Shown piece by piece: positions 8,419 through 16,423 of a stretch of DNA of 64,000 nucleotides. This stretch comes from Actinomycetota bacterium. Its GTDB lineage: Bacteria > Actinomycetota > Actinomycetes > Propionibacteriales > Propionibacteriaceae. The notes under the pieces were generated by a model. It had not been told where the DNA came from. It saw only the letters and a list, made by a program, of their open reading frames with translations, and did not search any database. Both the position numbers and the translations under genes were made by a program. The first letter of the stretch is position 1; every line of letters begins with the position of its first letter. The stretch covers positions 1-64,000 of the forward strand of contig JAIUOS010000017.1 in assembly GCA_020161755.1 (NCBI GenBank). The letters run 5' to 3'.

Positions 8419-10536
8419 ATGACTACCGAAGGAACGGCGCAGAAGGGATCGGCCCGCGTGATGGTGCAGAAGTTCGGCACCTTCCTGTCCGGCATGATCA
8501 TGCCCAACATTCCCGCCCTGATCGCGTGGGGCATTTTCACGATGTTCTTCATCGATGCGGGCTTCACGCCCAACGCCGACCTGTCGACCATCGTCGGCCC
8601 GTTCATCCACTACCTGTTGCCGATCCTGATCGCCTACACCGGCGGCCACATGGTCTACGGCGTCCGTGGGGCTGTGGTGGCCGCGATCGCGACCTTCGGC
8701 GCGATCGCCGGCTCCGACGTGTTGATCGCCCACGCCAACGCGACGTCCCTTGAGGCCTGGCTGGCCGCGGGGAACGACGCCGCCAAGTTCAAGGCTCTCG
8801 GCCAGGTGCACATGTTCATCGGCGCGATGATCATGGCACCGCTCGCCGCCTACTCCATGAAGTGGCTGGACGGCCTGTGGGAGACGCGGATCCGGCCGGG
8901 CCTGGAGATGCTGGTGAACATGTTCTCCGCCGGCATCTGGGGCTTCGTGATGGCCCTGGTCGGCTTCTACCCGCTGGCCTGGCTGGTCAACGGCATCATG
9001 ACGGTCCTGAGCAACGGCGTGAACTGGCTGGTCGCCAACAATCTGCTGCCGCTGACGAGCATCATCATCGAGCCCGCCAAGGTGTTCTTCCTGAACAACG
9101 CCATCAACCACGGCGTCCTCACCCCGCTGGGCCTCGCCCAGGCCGCCTCGGCCGAGAGCGGCAACCGCTCGATCCTGTTCCTGCTCGAGGCGAACCCCGG
9201 GCCGGGCGTCGGCCTGCTGCTGGCCTTCACGTTCTTCGGCGTCGGCGCGGCGCGCGCCTCCGCCCCCGGCGCGGCGTTCATCCAGTTCATCGGCGGCATC
9301 CACGAGGTGTACTTCCCGTACGCGCTGATGAAGCCGACGCTGATCCTCGCGCTGATCGCCGGTGGCATGACCGGCGTCACGACGAACATGCTGCTGGGCG
9401 GTGCCCTCCGGGCGCCGGCGGCGCCGGGCAGCATCCTGGCAGTCGCCGCCCAGATCGCCCCAGGGGCCTACTTCGCGGTGTTCCTGTCGGTGGTGCTGTC
9501 GGCCACGGTGACCTTCCTGATCGCTGCGGTCATCCTGCGGGCCTCCCGGGCCCGCGACCTGGCGGCCGAGGCAGCGGGCTCCGACAGGTTCGAGGCGGCG
9601 ATCAGCCAGACCGAGGCGAACAAGGGCAAGGGCTCCGACGCGCTCGCCGGTCTTCGCGGTGCGTCGGCCACGGCCACCCTCGCCGGCCCGATCAAGAACA
9701 TCGTGTTCGCCTGCGACGCCGGCATGGGCTCCTCCGCAATGGGCGCATCCGTCCTGCGGAAGAAGATCCAGGCTGCCGGCTTCCCCGAGGTGAAGGTGGT
9801 GAACAAGGCGATCGCCAGCCTCACCGACACCTTCGACGTGGTCGTCGTGCACCAGGACCTGGCCGACCGGGCCGCGCAGAAGACCCCGTCCGCCGTGCAG
9901 GTGTCGGTCGACAACTTCATGGCGAGCCCGCGCTACGACGACGTGGTCGAAATGGTCAAGCAGGCCAATGCCGGCGCCGCGGAACCGGCTCCCGAGCCGG
10001 TTGTCGCCGCGCCCGCCCGGGCCGTCGTCGACGAGCCCCCGGCGCCCGCGCCGGCGACCGCACCGGTGGCGGCCGAACCGGTCGCCGCGGCGGCGAGTGC
10101 ATCGGACGGGGTGCTGAAGCTCTCCTCGATCGTGCTGTCGGGGACGGCGACCGACCAGGTCTCCGCCATCGACGAGGCCGGCAAGCTGCTCGTCGCGGCC
10201 GGGGCGGTCGACAGCGGCTACGTCGACTCGATGCACGACCGGGAGAAGTCGGTGTCGACCTACATGGGCAACTTCCTGGCCATCCCGCACGGCACCAACG
10301 AGGCCAAGGGCCTGATCAAGGAGTCCGCGATCTCGGTGGTGCGGTACCCCGACGGCATCGACTGGAACGGCAACCCGGTCAAGTTCGTGATCGGTATCGC
10401 CGGTGCGAACGACGAGCACCTGGAGCTGTTGAGCAAGATCGCCGAGGTCTTCCTGGACGCGGACGCTGTCGCGGCCCTGGAAAAGGCCGATACTGCTCAG
10501 CAGGTCGCGGACACTTTCGGAAGGGTGAACAACTAG
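8419..10536 (+). CDS. mtlA: PTS mannitol transporter, fused EIICBA
   Basis: Takes up mannitol and phosphorylates it to mannitol-1-phosphate using phosphoryl groups from HPr. The 705 residues contain a membrane IIC domain (about 10-350, starting QKFGTFLSGMIMPNIPALIAWG). A IIB domain has the phospho-cysteine in VFACDAGMGSSAMG (Cys432). An Ala/Pro-rich linker at about 520-560 leads to a IIA domain with phospho-histidine in AIPHGTNEAK (His624). The order C-B-A matches the E. coli-type enzyme. ATG 8419 follows GAGGGAG. mtlD begins at the very next base after the stop. EI and HPr are not in the window. Confidence 0.96.
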   Translation: MTTEGTAQKGSARVMVQKFGTFLSGMIMPNIPALIAWGIFTMFFIDAGFTPNADLSTIVGPFIHYLLPILIAYTGGHMVYGVRGAVVAAIATFGAIAGSDVLIAHANATSLEAWLAAGNDAAKFKALGQVHMFIGAMIMAPLAAYSMKWLDGLWETRIRPGLEMLVNMFSAGIWGFVMALVGFYPLAWLVNGIMTVLSNGVNWLVANNLLPLTSIIIEPAKVFFLNNAINHGVLTPLGLAQAASAESGNRSILFLLEANPGPGVGLLLAFTFFGVGAARASAPGAAFIQFIGGIHEVYFPYALMKPTLILALIAGGMTGVTTNMLLGGALRAPAAPGSILAVAAQIAPGAYFAVFLSVVLSATVTFLIAAVILRASRARDLAAEAAGSDRFEAAISQTEANKGKGSDALAGLRGASATATLAGPIKNIVFACDAGMGSSAMGASVLRKKIQAAGFPEVKVVNKAIASLTDTFDVVVVHQDLADRAAQKTPSAVQVSVDNFMASPRYDDVVEMVKQANAGAAEPAPEPVVAAPARAVVDEPPAPAPATAPVAAEPVAAAASASDGVLKLSSIVLSGTATDQVSAIDEAGKLLVAAGAVDSGYVDSMHDREKSVSTYMGNFLAIPHGTNEAKGLIKESAISVVRYPDGIDWNGNPVKFVIGIAGANDEHLELLSKIAEVFLDADAVAALEKADTAQQVADTFGRVNN

Positions 10537-11676
10537 ATGAAAGCAGTGCACTTCGGAGCGGGGAACATCGGGCGCGGATTCGTCGGCCTGCTGCTCCACA
10601 ACGCCGGTTACGAGTTGGTGTTCGCCGACGTCGCGGACGCGCTGATCCAGCAGCTGAAGCACGCCGACAGCTACGTCGTGCACGAAGTCGGGGAGGATCC
10701 GCGGACCCAGGAGGTCCGCGGGTTCTCCGCCCTCAACTCGGCCACCGAGGCCGAGGCCCTGACCGAGGCCATCGCCTCGGCCGACATCGTCACCACCGCC
10801 GTCGGCGCACACATCCTCAAGTTCGTGGCGCCTGCGATCGCGGCCGGCATCGCCGCCCGTCCGGTGGACGCCGGGAAGCTCGCGGTGATGGCCTGCGAGA
10901 ACGCCATCAACGGCACCAACATCCTCGCCGAGGAGGTGCGCAGGAACTACGCCGGCTCCGACCTCGACGACAGGGTGATCTTCGCCAACACCGCGGTCGA
11001 CCGGATCGTGCCCAACCAGCACCCGGACGCCGGCCTCGACGTGACCGTGGAGAACTTCTACGAGTGGGCGATCGAGACCCCGCCGTTCGGGGACGCCCAC
11101 CCCGACATCCCCGGCGTCACCTGGGTTCCCGACCTGGAGCCCTACATCGAGCGCAAACTCTTCACGGTGAACACCGGGCACGCCACCAGCGCCTGGTTCG
11201 GCCACGTGGCGGGCATCGACAAGCTCTCCGACGCGCTGGCCGACCCCCAGGTGGAGGCGAAGGTGGCCGCCGTGCTGGCCGAGACCGCGTCCCTGATCGT
11301 GGCCAAGCACGGCGTCCCGGCCGAGACCCAGGCCGCCTACGTGCAGAAGATCCTCAAGCGCTTCTCGAACCCGTACCTGCCCGACACCACCCTGCGGGTC
11401 GGCCGTGCGCCGCTGCGCAAGCTCAGCCGCAACGACCGGTTCATCAGCCCGGCCGCCCAGCTGGCCGAGCGCGGGCTCGCCCACTCCGCCCTGATGGACG
11501 CGGTCGGCGCGGGCCTGCGGTTCGACACCCCGGACGACCCCGAGTCGATCGAGCTCCAGGAACTGCTGCTCGCCCTCGACGCGCCGACGTTCGTCGAGAA
11601 GGTGACCGGGCTCACCCCCGACCACCCGCTCTACGCCGACGTGCTCGCCGTGGTGGAGGCCCGCCAGGCCGGCTGA
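10537..11676 (+). CDS. mtlD: mannitol-1-phosphate 5-dehydrogenase
   Basis: Oxidises mannitol-1-phosphate to fructose-6-phosphate with NAD+, completing the pathway started by MtlA. The 379-residue protein opens MKAVHFGAGNIGRGFVG, the Rossmann NAD-binding loop. It has the conserved ACENAINGTNIL and KLFTVNTGHA segments of long-chain polyol dehydrogenases. The start abuts the mtlA stop with no gap and GGAAGGG lies upstream, so the two are cotranslated. Fructose-6-phosphate is also the GlmS substrate, but a direct link is not implied. A small hairpin follows the gene. Confidence 0.96.
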   Translation: MKAVHFGAGNIGRGFVGLLLHNAGYELVFADVADALIQQLKHADSYVVHEVGEDPRTQEVRGFSALNSATEAEALTEAIASADIVTTAVGAHILKFVAPAIAAGIAARPVDAGKLAVMACENAINGTNILAEEVRRNYAGSDLDDRVIFANTAVDRIVPNQHPDAGLDVTVENFYEWAIETPPFGDAHPDIPGVTWVPDLEPYIERKLFTVNTGHATSAWFGHVAGIDKLSDALADPQVEAKVAAVLAETASLIVAKHGVPAETQAAYVQKILKRFSNPYLPDTTLRVGRAPLRKLSRNDRFISPAAQLAERGLAHSALMDAVGAGLRFDTPDDPESIELQELLLALDAPTFVEKVTGLTPDHPLYADVLAVVEARQAG

Positions 11677-11707
11677 CGCCCCGTCGTCACGACCCAGCCC
11701 ACCCGTC

Positions 11708-11727
11708 ATCCCGGCGAAGGCCGGGAT
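11708..11727 (+). terminator. hairpin downstream of mtlD
   Basis: ATCCCGGC and GCCGGGAT form an 8-bp stem around GAAG, 31 bases after the mtlD stop. The flanking CGTCATCCCGG...CCGGGATCC resembles a short dispersed repeat found in many bacterial genomes. There is no T tract, so terminator function is only likely. Confidence 0.5.
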
Positions 11728-11751
11728 CCCCGGGCCCCGCGCGCGCGAGAG

Positions 11752-11757
11752 GTACCA
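11752..11757 (+). promoter_or_regulatory. -10 box ahead of the t6A operon
   Basis: TACCAT lies 47 bases before ATG 11805 in the only sizeable gap of this operon. A small hairpin (GCCCGT/ACGGGC near 11766-11780) falls in the implied leader. No good -35 was seen. Confidence 0.35.
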
Positions 11758-11804
11758 TTCTCCGGGCCCGTCAGACGGGCTCCCCGTCCGCCTGGAGGTT
11801 GTTG

Positions 11805-12755
11805 ATGAGCGTGCTCGCCGAGACCCTGCTCGGTGACGGTCGGCGCCTGCGCATCGTGGAGCCGACCCCCGCGGACGCCGCCGAGCTGTGCGAGCTGATC
11901 CGCGAGGCGTTCGGCAACCGTCCGGTCGTCGACCCGCCGCCGCCCGCGCTCACCGAGACCCCGGAGAAGGTCGCGGCCGCGCTGGCCGGCGGCTTCGGCG
12001 TCCTGGCCCTCGTCGACGACGCCCCGGCCGGCGTGGTGATCGTGAGCGTGGACGGCCCGATGGCCGGCATCCACCGGGTGTCGGTGCGTCCGGGCTTCCA
12101 GCGGCAGGGCATCGCCTCGGCGATGGTCGAGGTGGCCATCGAGCTCCTCACCGCCCGCGGTGTGTCGGCGGTCGAGCTCGTCGCCCGCGAGGAGTTCCCG
12201 CAGGTGGTCTCGTGGTGGCGCCGGCACGGCTTCGTCGAGGTCGACCGCGAGGGCACCAGCATCACCCTGGCCCGCCAACTGCCGGTGCGGCTCGCCGCGC
12301 CGACCGCCGAGGACACCCAGGACATCGGACGCCGCCTGGCGAGCGTCCTGCGCGCCGGCGACGTGATCATCGCCTCCGGCGACCTCGGCGCCGGCAAGAC
12401 CACGCTCACCCAGGGACTCGGCGCCGGGCTCGGCGTCACCGGCTCGATCATCTCGCCGACCTTCGTGCTGTCCCGGGTGCATCCCTCCGGCGTCGGCGGC
12501 CCCGGCCTGGTGCACGTGGACGCCTACCGCCTCGGCTCGTTCGCCGAACTGGAGGACCTCGACCTGGAGATCTCCCTCGACGACTCGGTGACCCTCGTCG
12601 AGTGGGGTGCGGGCATCGCGGAGGGGCTCGCCGACGATTACCTCGAGATCGACATCCGCCGTACCCTCGACCCCGAGGACGAGACCCGCTGGATCTTCCT
12701 GACCCCGATCGGTGAGCGCTGGACAGCCGCCCGCGCAGAACTGGAGGCGCTGTGA
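11805..12755 (+). CDS. tsaE: GNAT acetyltransferase-TsaE fusion protein
   Basis: A 316-residue two-domain protein. Residues about 1-158 form a GNAT domain with the acetyl-CoA loop VRPGFQRQGIASAMVE and the typical end WWRRHGFVEV. Residues about 162-316 are TsaE, the ATPase that drives the t6A tRNA-modification complex, with Walker A SGDLGAGKTTL at 191-201, SPTFVLS at 217-223 and the HVDAYRL segment at 237-243. TsaE alone is usually about 150 residues. ATG 11805 follows GGAGG. The stop overlaps the tsaB start by four bases. The GNAT substrate is unknown. It is a different domain from the RimI encoded two genes downstream. Confidence 0.92.
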   Translation: MSVLAETLLGDGRRLRIVEPTPADAAELCELIREAFGNRPVVDPPPPALTETPEKVAAALAGGFGVLALVDDAPAGVVIVSVDGPMAGIHRVSVRPGFQRQGIASAMVEVAIELLTARGVSAVELVAREEFPQVVSWWRRHGFVEVDREGTSITLARQLPVRLAAPTAEDTQDIGRRLASVLRAGDVIIASGDLGAGKTTLTQGLGAGLGVTGSIISPTFVLSRVHPSGVGGPGLVHVDAYRLGSFAELEDLDLEISLDDSVTLVEWGAGIAEGLADDYLEIDIRRTLDPEDETRWIFLTPIGERWTAARAELEAL

Positions 12756-13420
12756 CCACCCCCTCCCTGGTGCTCGGCATCGACACCGCCACCGACGTCC
12801 GGGTGGGCCTGGCCCGCGACGGTGTCGTGGTGGCCCGCGGCGCGGTCGAGGACCGCCGGGCCCACGCCGAGCAGCTGCTGCCGCTGGTGCAGCGGGTGCT
12901 GGCCGAGGCCGGCTCGTCGGTCGCCGAGCTGACCGCGATCGCGGTCGGGGTCGGCCCCGGACCGTTCACCGGCCTGCGCGTGGGCGTGGCCGCCGCCCAG
13001 ACCCTCGGGGTGGCGCTGGGGCTGCCGGTGCGCGGCGCGTGCAGCCTCGACGTGGTCGCGCTGGAGTGGGTCGCGCGTCCGGACGCCCCGCAGGGCGAGT
13101 TCGCCGTCGTCGCCGACGCCCGCCGCAAGGAGGTCTACTGGGCCTCCTACGCCGCGGACGGCACCCGTCTCGCCGGACCGTTCGTGACCGCCCCGTCCGA
13201 GGTGCCGGACGTGCCGCTGGCCGGCCCCGGCGCCGCGCTCACCGGACGCGAGGTCACCGGCCCGGACGCCCTCGACGCCGCTCTGCTCGCTGCGGGCATC
13301 GACCGACTGCCGGACGCCGGCCTGGTGCCGCTGTACCTGCGCCGCCCGGACGCGGAGGTGCCCACCACGCGGAAGTCCACCCTGCTCGCGCCGCGACTGG
13401 CCATGATGGGGAACCGATGA
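12752..13420 (+). CDS. tsaB: tRNA threonylcarbamoyladenosine biosynthesis protein TsaB
   Basis: TsaB is the non-catalytic partner that dimerises with TsaD in the t6A37 synthesis complex. The 222-residue ASKHA-fold protein begins [16 protein letters not shown] and has the family signature [14 protein letters not shown]. The second half is degenerate, as in other TsaB proteins. GTG 12752 overlaps the tsaE stop (GTGA) and the stop overlaps the rimI start (ATGA), so the operon is translationally coupled on both sides. Confidence 0.94.
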   Translation: MTTPSLVLGIDTATDVRVGLARDGVVVARGAVEDRRAHAEQLLPLVQRVLAEAGSSVAELTAIAVGVGPGPFTGLRVGVAAAQTLGVALGLPVRGACSLDVVALEWVARPDAPQGEFAVVADARRKEVYWASYAADGTRLAGPFVTAPSEVPDVPLAGPGAALTGREVTGPDALDAALLAAGIDRLPDAGLVPLYLRRPDAEVPTTRKSTLLAPRLAMMGNR

Positions 13421-13884
13421 TCATCTCGCACGCACGCACCGAGGACCTGGCCGACATCCTCGCTCTCGAACAGGCCGGCTTCGAACCCGCCGAACAGTGG
13501 TCGGAGACCGCGTGGGCCGAGGAGCTCGCCAACCCCGACCGCCACGTGGTCGCGCAGCTCGACCTGGACGCCCACGTCGTCGGGGTGGCCACGTTCAGCC
13601 GCGTCGAGGAGTCGGCCGACCTGCTCCGCGTCCTCGTCCGCCCCGATGCCCGCGGACGCGGGATCGGCGCCTCGCTGGTGCGCGCGGGCCTCGACTGGGC
13701 GGCCGCGGTCGGCGCCCACCAGATGCTGCTCGAGGTGAGCCCCGAGAACGAGTCGGCGGTCGGGCTGTACCGGCGCCTGGAGTTCGAGCCGATCAGCACC
13801 CGGCGCGACTACTACGGCCCCGGCCGCAGCGCCCTGGTGATGATGCGGACGCTCGCCGCCGACGACGCCTGGGCAGTCGCATGA
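13417..13884 (+). CDS. rimI: ribosomal protein S18 alanine N-acetyltransferase
   Basis: A 155-residue single GNAT domain with acetyl-CoA loop [15 protein letters not shown] and the RimI-like end [23 protein letters not shown], a strong match to protein N-alpha-acetyltransferases. Its position between tsaB and tsaD is the standard actinobacterial order and supports the RimI name. It is coupled by ATGA overlaps to both neighbours. The in-frame extension upstream to 12712 runs antiparallel to real coding constraints in tsaB and is not used. Confidence 0.92.
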   Translation: MIISHARTEDLADILALEQAGFEPAEQWSETAWAEELANPDRHVVAQLDLDAHVVGVATFSRVEESADLLRVLVRPDARGRGIGASLVRAGLDWAAAVGAHQMLLEVSPENESAVGLYRRLEFEPISTRRDYYGPGRSALVMMRTLAADDAWAVA

Positions 13885-14924
13885 GCGGCCCCCTGATCCT
13901 GGGCATCGAGTCCTCCTGCGACGAGACCGGCGTCGGCATCGTCCGCGGCCACGAGCTGCTCGCCAACGAAGTGGCCTCGTCGGTGGCCGAGCACGTCCGC
14001 TTCGGCGGCGTGGTGCCGGAGGTGGCCAGCCGAGCCCACCTGCAGGCGCTGGTGCCCGCGCTGCGACGCGCGTGCGAGACCGCCGACATCGACCTGTCCG
14101 AGGTGGACGGGATCGCCGTCACCGCCGGCCCCGGCCTGATGGGGGCGCTGGTCGTCGGCCTGACCGCGGCCAAGTCGCTGGCCGTCGCCCTGGACAAGCC
14201 GCTCTACGGGCTCAACCACCTGGTCGGCCACGTCGCGGTCGACCTGCTCGACCACGGCCCGCTGCCGCAGCCGTGCGCGGCGTTGCTGGTCTCCGGCGGC
14301 CACACCTCGCTGCTCGCCCTCAACGACATCACCGGCGACATCGTCGAGCTGGGCGCCACCATCGACGACGCCGCCGGCGAGGCCTACGACAAGGTCGCCC
14401 GCCTGCTGGGCCTGCCCTACCCGGGCGGACCGGTGATCGACAGAGCCGCGGCCGAGGGCGACCCGACCGCGATCGCGTTCCCGCGCGGGCTGACCGCCAA
14501 CAAGGACCGCGAGAAGCACCGCTTCGACTACTCGTTCTCCGGCCTGAAGACCGCCGTGTCGCGCTGGGTGGAGACCCGGCGCCGCGACGGGCTCGACGTC
14601 CCGGTGAACGACGTCGCCGCCTCCTTCCAGGAGGCCGTCTGCGACGTGCTCACCGCCAAGGCCGTGGACGCCTGCGAGTACCTCGGCACCACCGACATCC
14701 TGCTCGGCGGGGGAGTCGCGGCGAACTCGCGGCTCCGCACCCTGCTGGAGGAGCGGACGGCGGCGGCCGGGATCACCCTGCGGCGGCCGCGTCCGGCCCT
14801 CTGCACCGACAACGGCGCCATGATCGCCGTCCTCGGCTCGGAGGTCGTCACCGCCGGGCTGCGTCCGTCGTCGCTGGAGGTCGGTGCCAACTCCGGCCTG
14901 CCGGTCAGCACCGTCCTGGTCTAA
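13881..14924 (+). CDS. tsaD: tRNA N6-adenosine threonylcarbamoyltransferase TsaD
   Basis: Catalyses transfer of threonylcarbamoyl to A37 of ANN-decoding tRNAs with TsaB and TsaE. The 347-residue protein starts [17 protein letters not shown] and has the metal-binding HLVGH (His113 and His117). [19 protein letters not shown] and the C-terminal CTDNGAMIA, all family signatures, are present. The start overlaps the rimI stop (ATGA) and its TAA shares a base with the next ATG. The pathway's remaining gene, tsaC (sua5), is not in the window. Confidence 0.96.
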   Translation: MSGPLILGIESSCDETGVGIVRGHELLANEVASSVAEHVRFGGVVPEVASRAHLQALVPALRRACETADIDLSEVDGIAVTAGPGLMGALVVGLTAAKSLAVALDKPLYGLNHLVGHVAVDLLDHGPLPQPCAALLVSGGHTSLLALNDITGDIVELGATIDDAAGEAYDKVARLLGLPYPGGPVIDRAAAEGDPTAIAFPRGLTANKDREKHRFDYSFSGLKTAVSRWVETRRRDGLDVPVNDVAASFQEAVCDVLTAKAVDACEYLGTTDILLGGGVAANSRLRTLLEERTAAAGITLRRPRPALCTDNGAMIAVLGSEVVTAGLRPSSLEVGANSGLPVSTVLV

Positions 14925-15448
14925 TGCCCTACACCCCGGTCATCGGCACGCTCGGCTACCTGGTCGCCGACGGCCGGGTGCTGCTGGTGCACCGCACCCG
15001 CGAGGGCGATCAGCACGCGGGCAAGTGGAACGGCCTGGGCGGCAAGCTCGAGGCGGGCGAGGACATCTACTCCAGCCTCTGCCGCGAACTGCACGAGGAG
15101 GCCGGCGTCACCGTCACCTCCGCCCGGCTGCGTGGCACGATCTCCTGGCCCGGCTTCGGCGCACCGCCGTCCCCTCCTCCCGGGCTCGAACCGGACCCCA
15201 CCGACGTCGACGAGGACTGGTTCGGCTTCGTGTTCGTGGTGGACGCCTGGGAGGGCACGCCGCCCGCACGCAACGAGGACGGCCCGCTGGTCTGGCACGA
15301 CCTCGCCACCCTGGGCGACCTGCCGATGTGGGAGGGCGACCGGTACTGGCTGCCGCTGGTGTTCGGCGACGGTCCGATGTTCCACGGTGTGATGCCCTAC
15401 GCGGACGGCCGTCCGACCGGCTGGAGCTACGTGGAACCGCGCAGCTGA
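14924..15448 (+). CDS. NUDIX hydrolase
   Basis: A 174-residue NUDIX protein. The Nudix box is complete: GGKLEAGED at about 37-45 followed by RELHEEAG, giving the metal-binding glutamates. The start [24 protein letters not shown] resembles MutT-type 8-oxo-dGTP diphosphatases, with LVWHDLATLGDLPMW in the C-terminal half. The substrate cannot be fixed from sequence. ATG 14924 overlaps the tsaD stop by one base (TAATG), so it is the last gene of the t6A operon, perhaps only by convenience of cotranscription. Confidence 0.88.
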   Translation: MPYTPVIGTLGYLVADGRVLLVHRTREGDQHAGKWNGLGGKLEAGEDIYSSLCRELHEEAGVTVTSARLRGTISWPGFGAPPSPPPGLEPDPTDVDEDWFGFVFVVDAWEGTPPARNEDGPLVWHDLATLGDLPMWEGDRYWLPLVFGDGPMFHGVMPYADGRPTGWSYVEPRS

Positions 15449-15591
15449 CCCCGCGTCCGCGCCGTCGGAGGGGGTAGACGTACGCCCCCGGGCGCTACTG
15501 CCGTCCCACCGTTTCGAGAGCTAGCGTTGAAATGCACGGGAATTCGGGCCGTCGTCCGGGCCGGCCCGAGCCTGACGGTGGAAGGAGGAGC

Positions 15592-16077
15592 ATGACCGAC
15601 AACCTTCCTGCGGGACGCCCCGACTTCGAACCGCCCGACCCCGGCTGGGTGTGGCAGCCCTCCTTCGCGGCCCCGGGCAGCGCGGCGACCGCTGTGGCCA
15701 CACCACCGTCCCCGTCGCGCCCCGAGCCGGGAGCCCTGCCGCCCGGGCCCTACAAACAGCCGTGGACCCAGCCCGCACCGTATCCGCCGGCCCGCGAGGC
15801 CAGAGGATCCTTCCTGGCGGGCATGGCGATCTCGATGGCGACGCTCGGGGTGGCGTGGTGGCTGACGATCGGGGCGGGCGAGGACAGCATCTGGCCGACC
15901 ATGGTGGCGAACGGCGCGCTGTCGGTCTCCACGGCCGTGCTGATCGTGCTCGGGGTCCTGCTGGCGCTGGTACCGAAGACGGTGCGTATCGGCACCGGCC
16001 TCCTGGTAGGCTACACCGCGGCGATGTTCGTCGCGGGCGTCGTGTGGGTATCGGTGGTCGTGAACCTCGTCACCTGA
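15592..16077 (+). CDS. small membrane protein with proline-rich N-terminus
   Basis: 161 residues, not recognised. About the first 70 are Pro/Gly-rich and probably disordered in the cytoplasm (PDFEPPDPGWVWQPSF, then PSRPEPGALPPGP). Three hydrophobic segments follow at about 75-95, 101-123 and 131-158. ATG 15592 has an excellent AAGGAGGAG; an upstream in-frame ATG at 15532 lacks one. TAGCGT at 15522-15527 is a plausible -10, giving a leader of about 60 bases. It is convergent with another small membrane gene at 16094. No function is proposed. Confidence 0.75.
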   Translation: MTDNLPAGRPDFEPPDPGWVWQPSFAAPGSAATAVATPPSPSRPEPGALPPGPYKQPWTQPAPYPPAREARGSFLAGMAISMATLGVAWWLTIGAGEDSIWPTMVANGALSVSTAVLIVLGVLLALVPKTVRIGTGLLVGYTAAMFVAGVVWVSVVVNLVT

Positions 16078-16093
16078 CCGGCCGACCCCCCGC

Positions 16094-16363
16094 TCAGGCG
16101 CTCGGCTGGTTCGGCGGCACAGGGATCGGTGCGACCTCCTTGCGCGGGCGCCCGATGCCCAGACCGAGGAGGAAGCCGCCGAGCAGCAGGCCCAGCGCGG
16201 CCACCAGCAGCTGGAGCACCGGCTTGTCGGCGGGGGCGCTGCGCAGGGCGTCCAGGGCCAGGAACTGGCGGTAGGCGATCCAGCCACCCCAGATCGCGCC
16301 CACCAGCCCGACGAGGACCAACAGGATGCCGAGCAGCACGCTGACCTTGGACATCACCTTCAT
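16094..16363 (-). CDS. small two-TM membrane protein
   Basis: 89 residues with two transmembrane segments (about 8-31 and 48-70) separated by a short loop, and a basic cytosolic tail GRPRKEVAPIPVPP. Not recognised. ATG 16363 is preferred over the internal ATG 16354 and over a much longer frame, because TATGAT lies exactly 7 bases upstream, fitting the leaderless pattern seen around it. It is divergent from the methyltransferase at 16424. Confidence 0.7.
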   Translation of the reverse strand: MKVMSKVSVLLGILLVLVGLVGAIWGGWIAYRQFLALDALRSAPADKPVLQLLVAALGLLLGGFLLGLGIGRPRKEVAPIPVPPNQPSA

Positions 16364-16370
16364 GCGCCTG

Positions 16371-16376
16371 ATCATA
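16371..16376 (-). promoter_or_regulatory. -10 box of leaderless promoter (reverse strand)
   Basis: Read on the reverse strand this is TATGAT, 7 bases before ATG 16363, with no Shine-Dalgarno between. Confidence 0.55.
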
Positions 16377-16410
16377 GGCAGGCCTGGAGCCTGTGGCGAT
16401 GACGCCCCGC

Positions 16411-16416
16411 TAGGTT
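16411..16416 (+). promoter_or_regulatory. -10 box of leaderless methyltransferase promoter
   Basis: TAGGTT lies 7 bases before ATG 16424, without a Shine-Dalgarno. It is divergent from the TATGAT box at 16371-16376 with 34 bases between the two boxes. Confidence 0.55.
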
Positions 16417-16423
16417 CTTGGTC

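Noticed and set aside
8395-11709. Very long open frame antisense to mtlA-mtlD (over 1,000 codons); similar long ones antisense to the S8 genes (60852-63995), pcrA (41049-43445) and 46684-50733
   Set aside because: These are shadows of GC-rich coding sequence: Arg/Gly/Ala/Pro or His-rich composition, no recognisable domain, and exact coincidence with well-supported genes on the other strand.
11704-11735. The CGTCATCCCGGCGAAGG hairpin after mtlD as a mobile element
   Set aside because: One copy only in the window and a sequence resembling a common short repeat. It is kept as a likely terminator, not claimed as an element.
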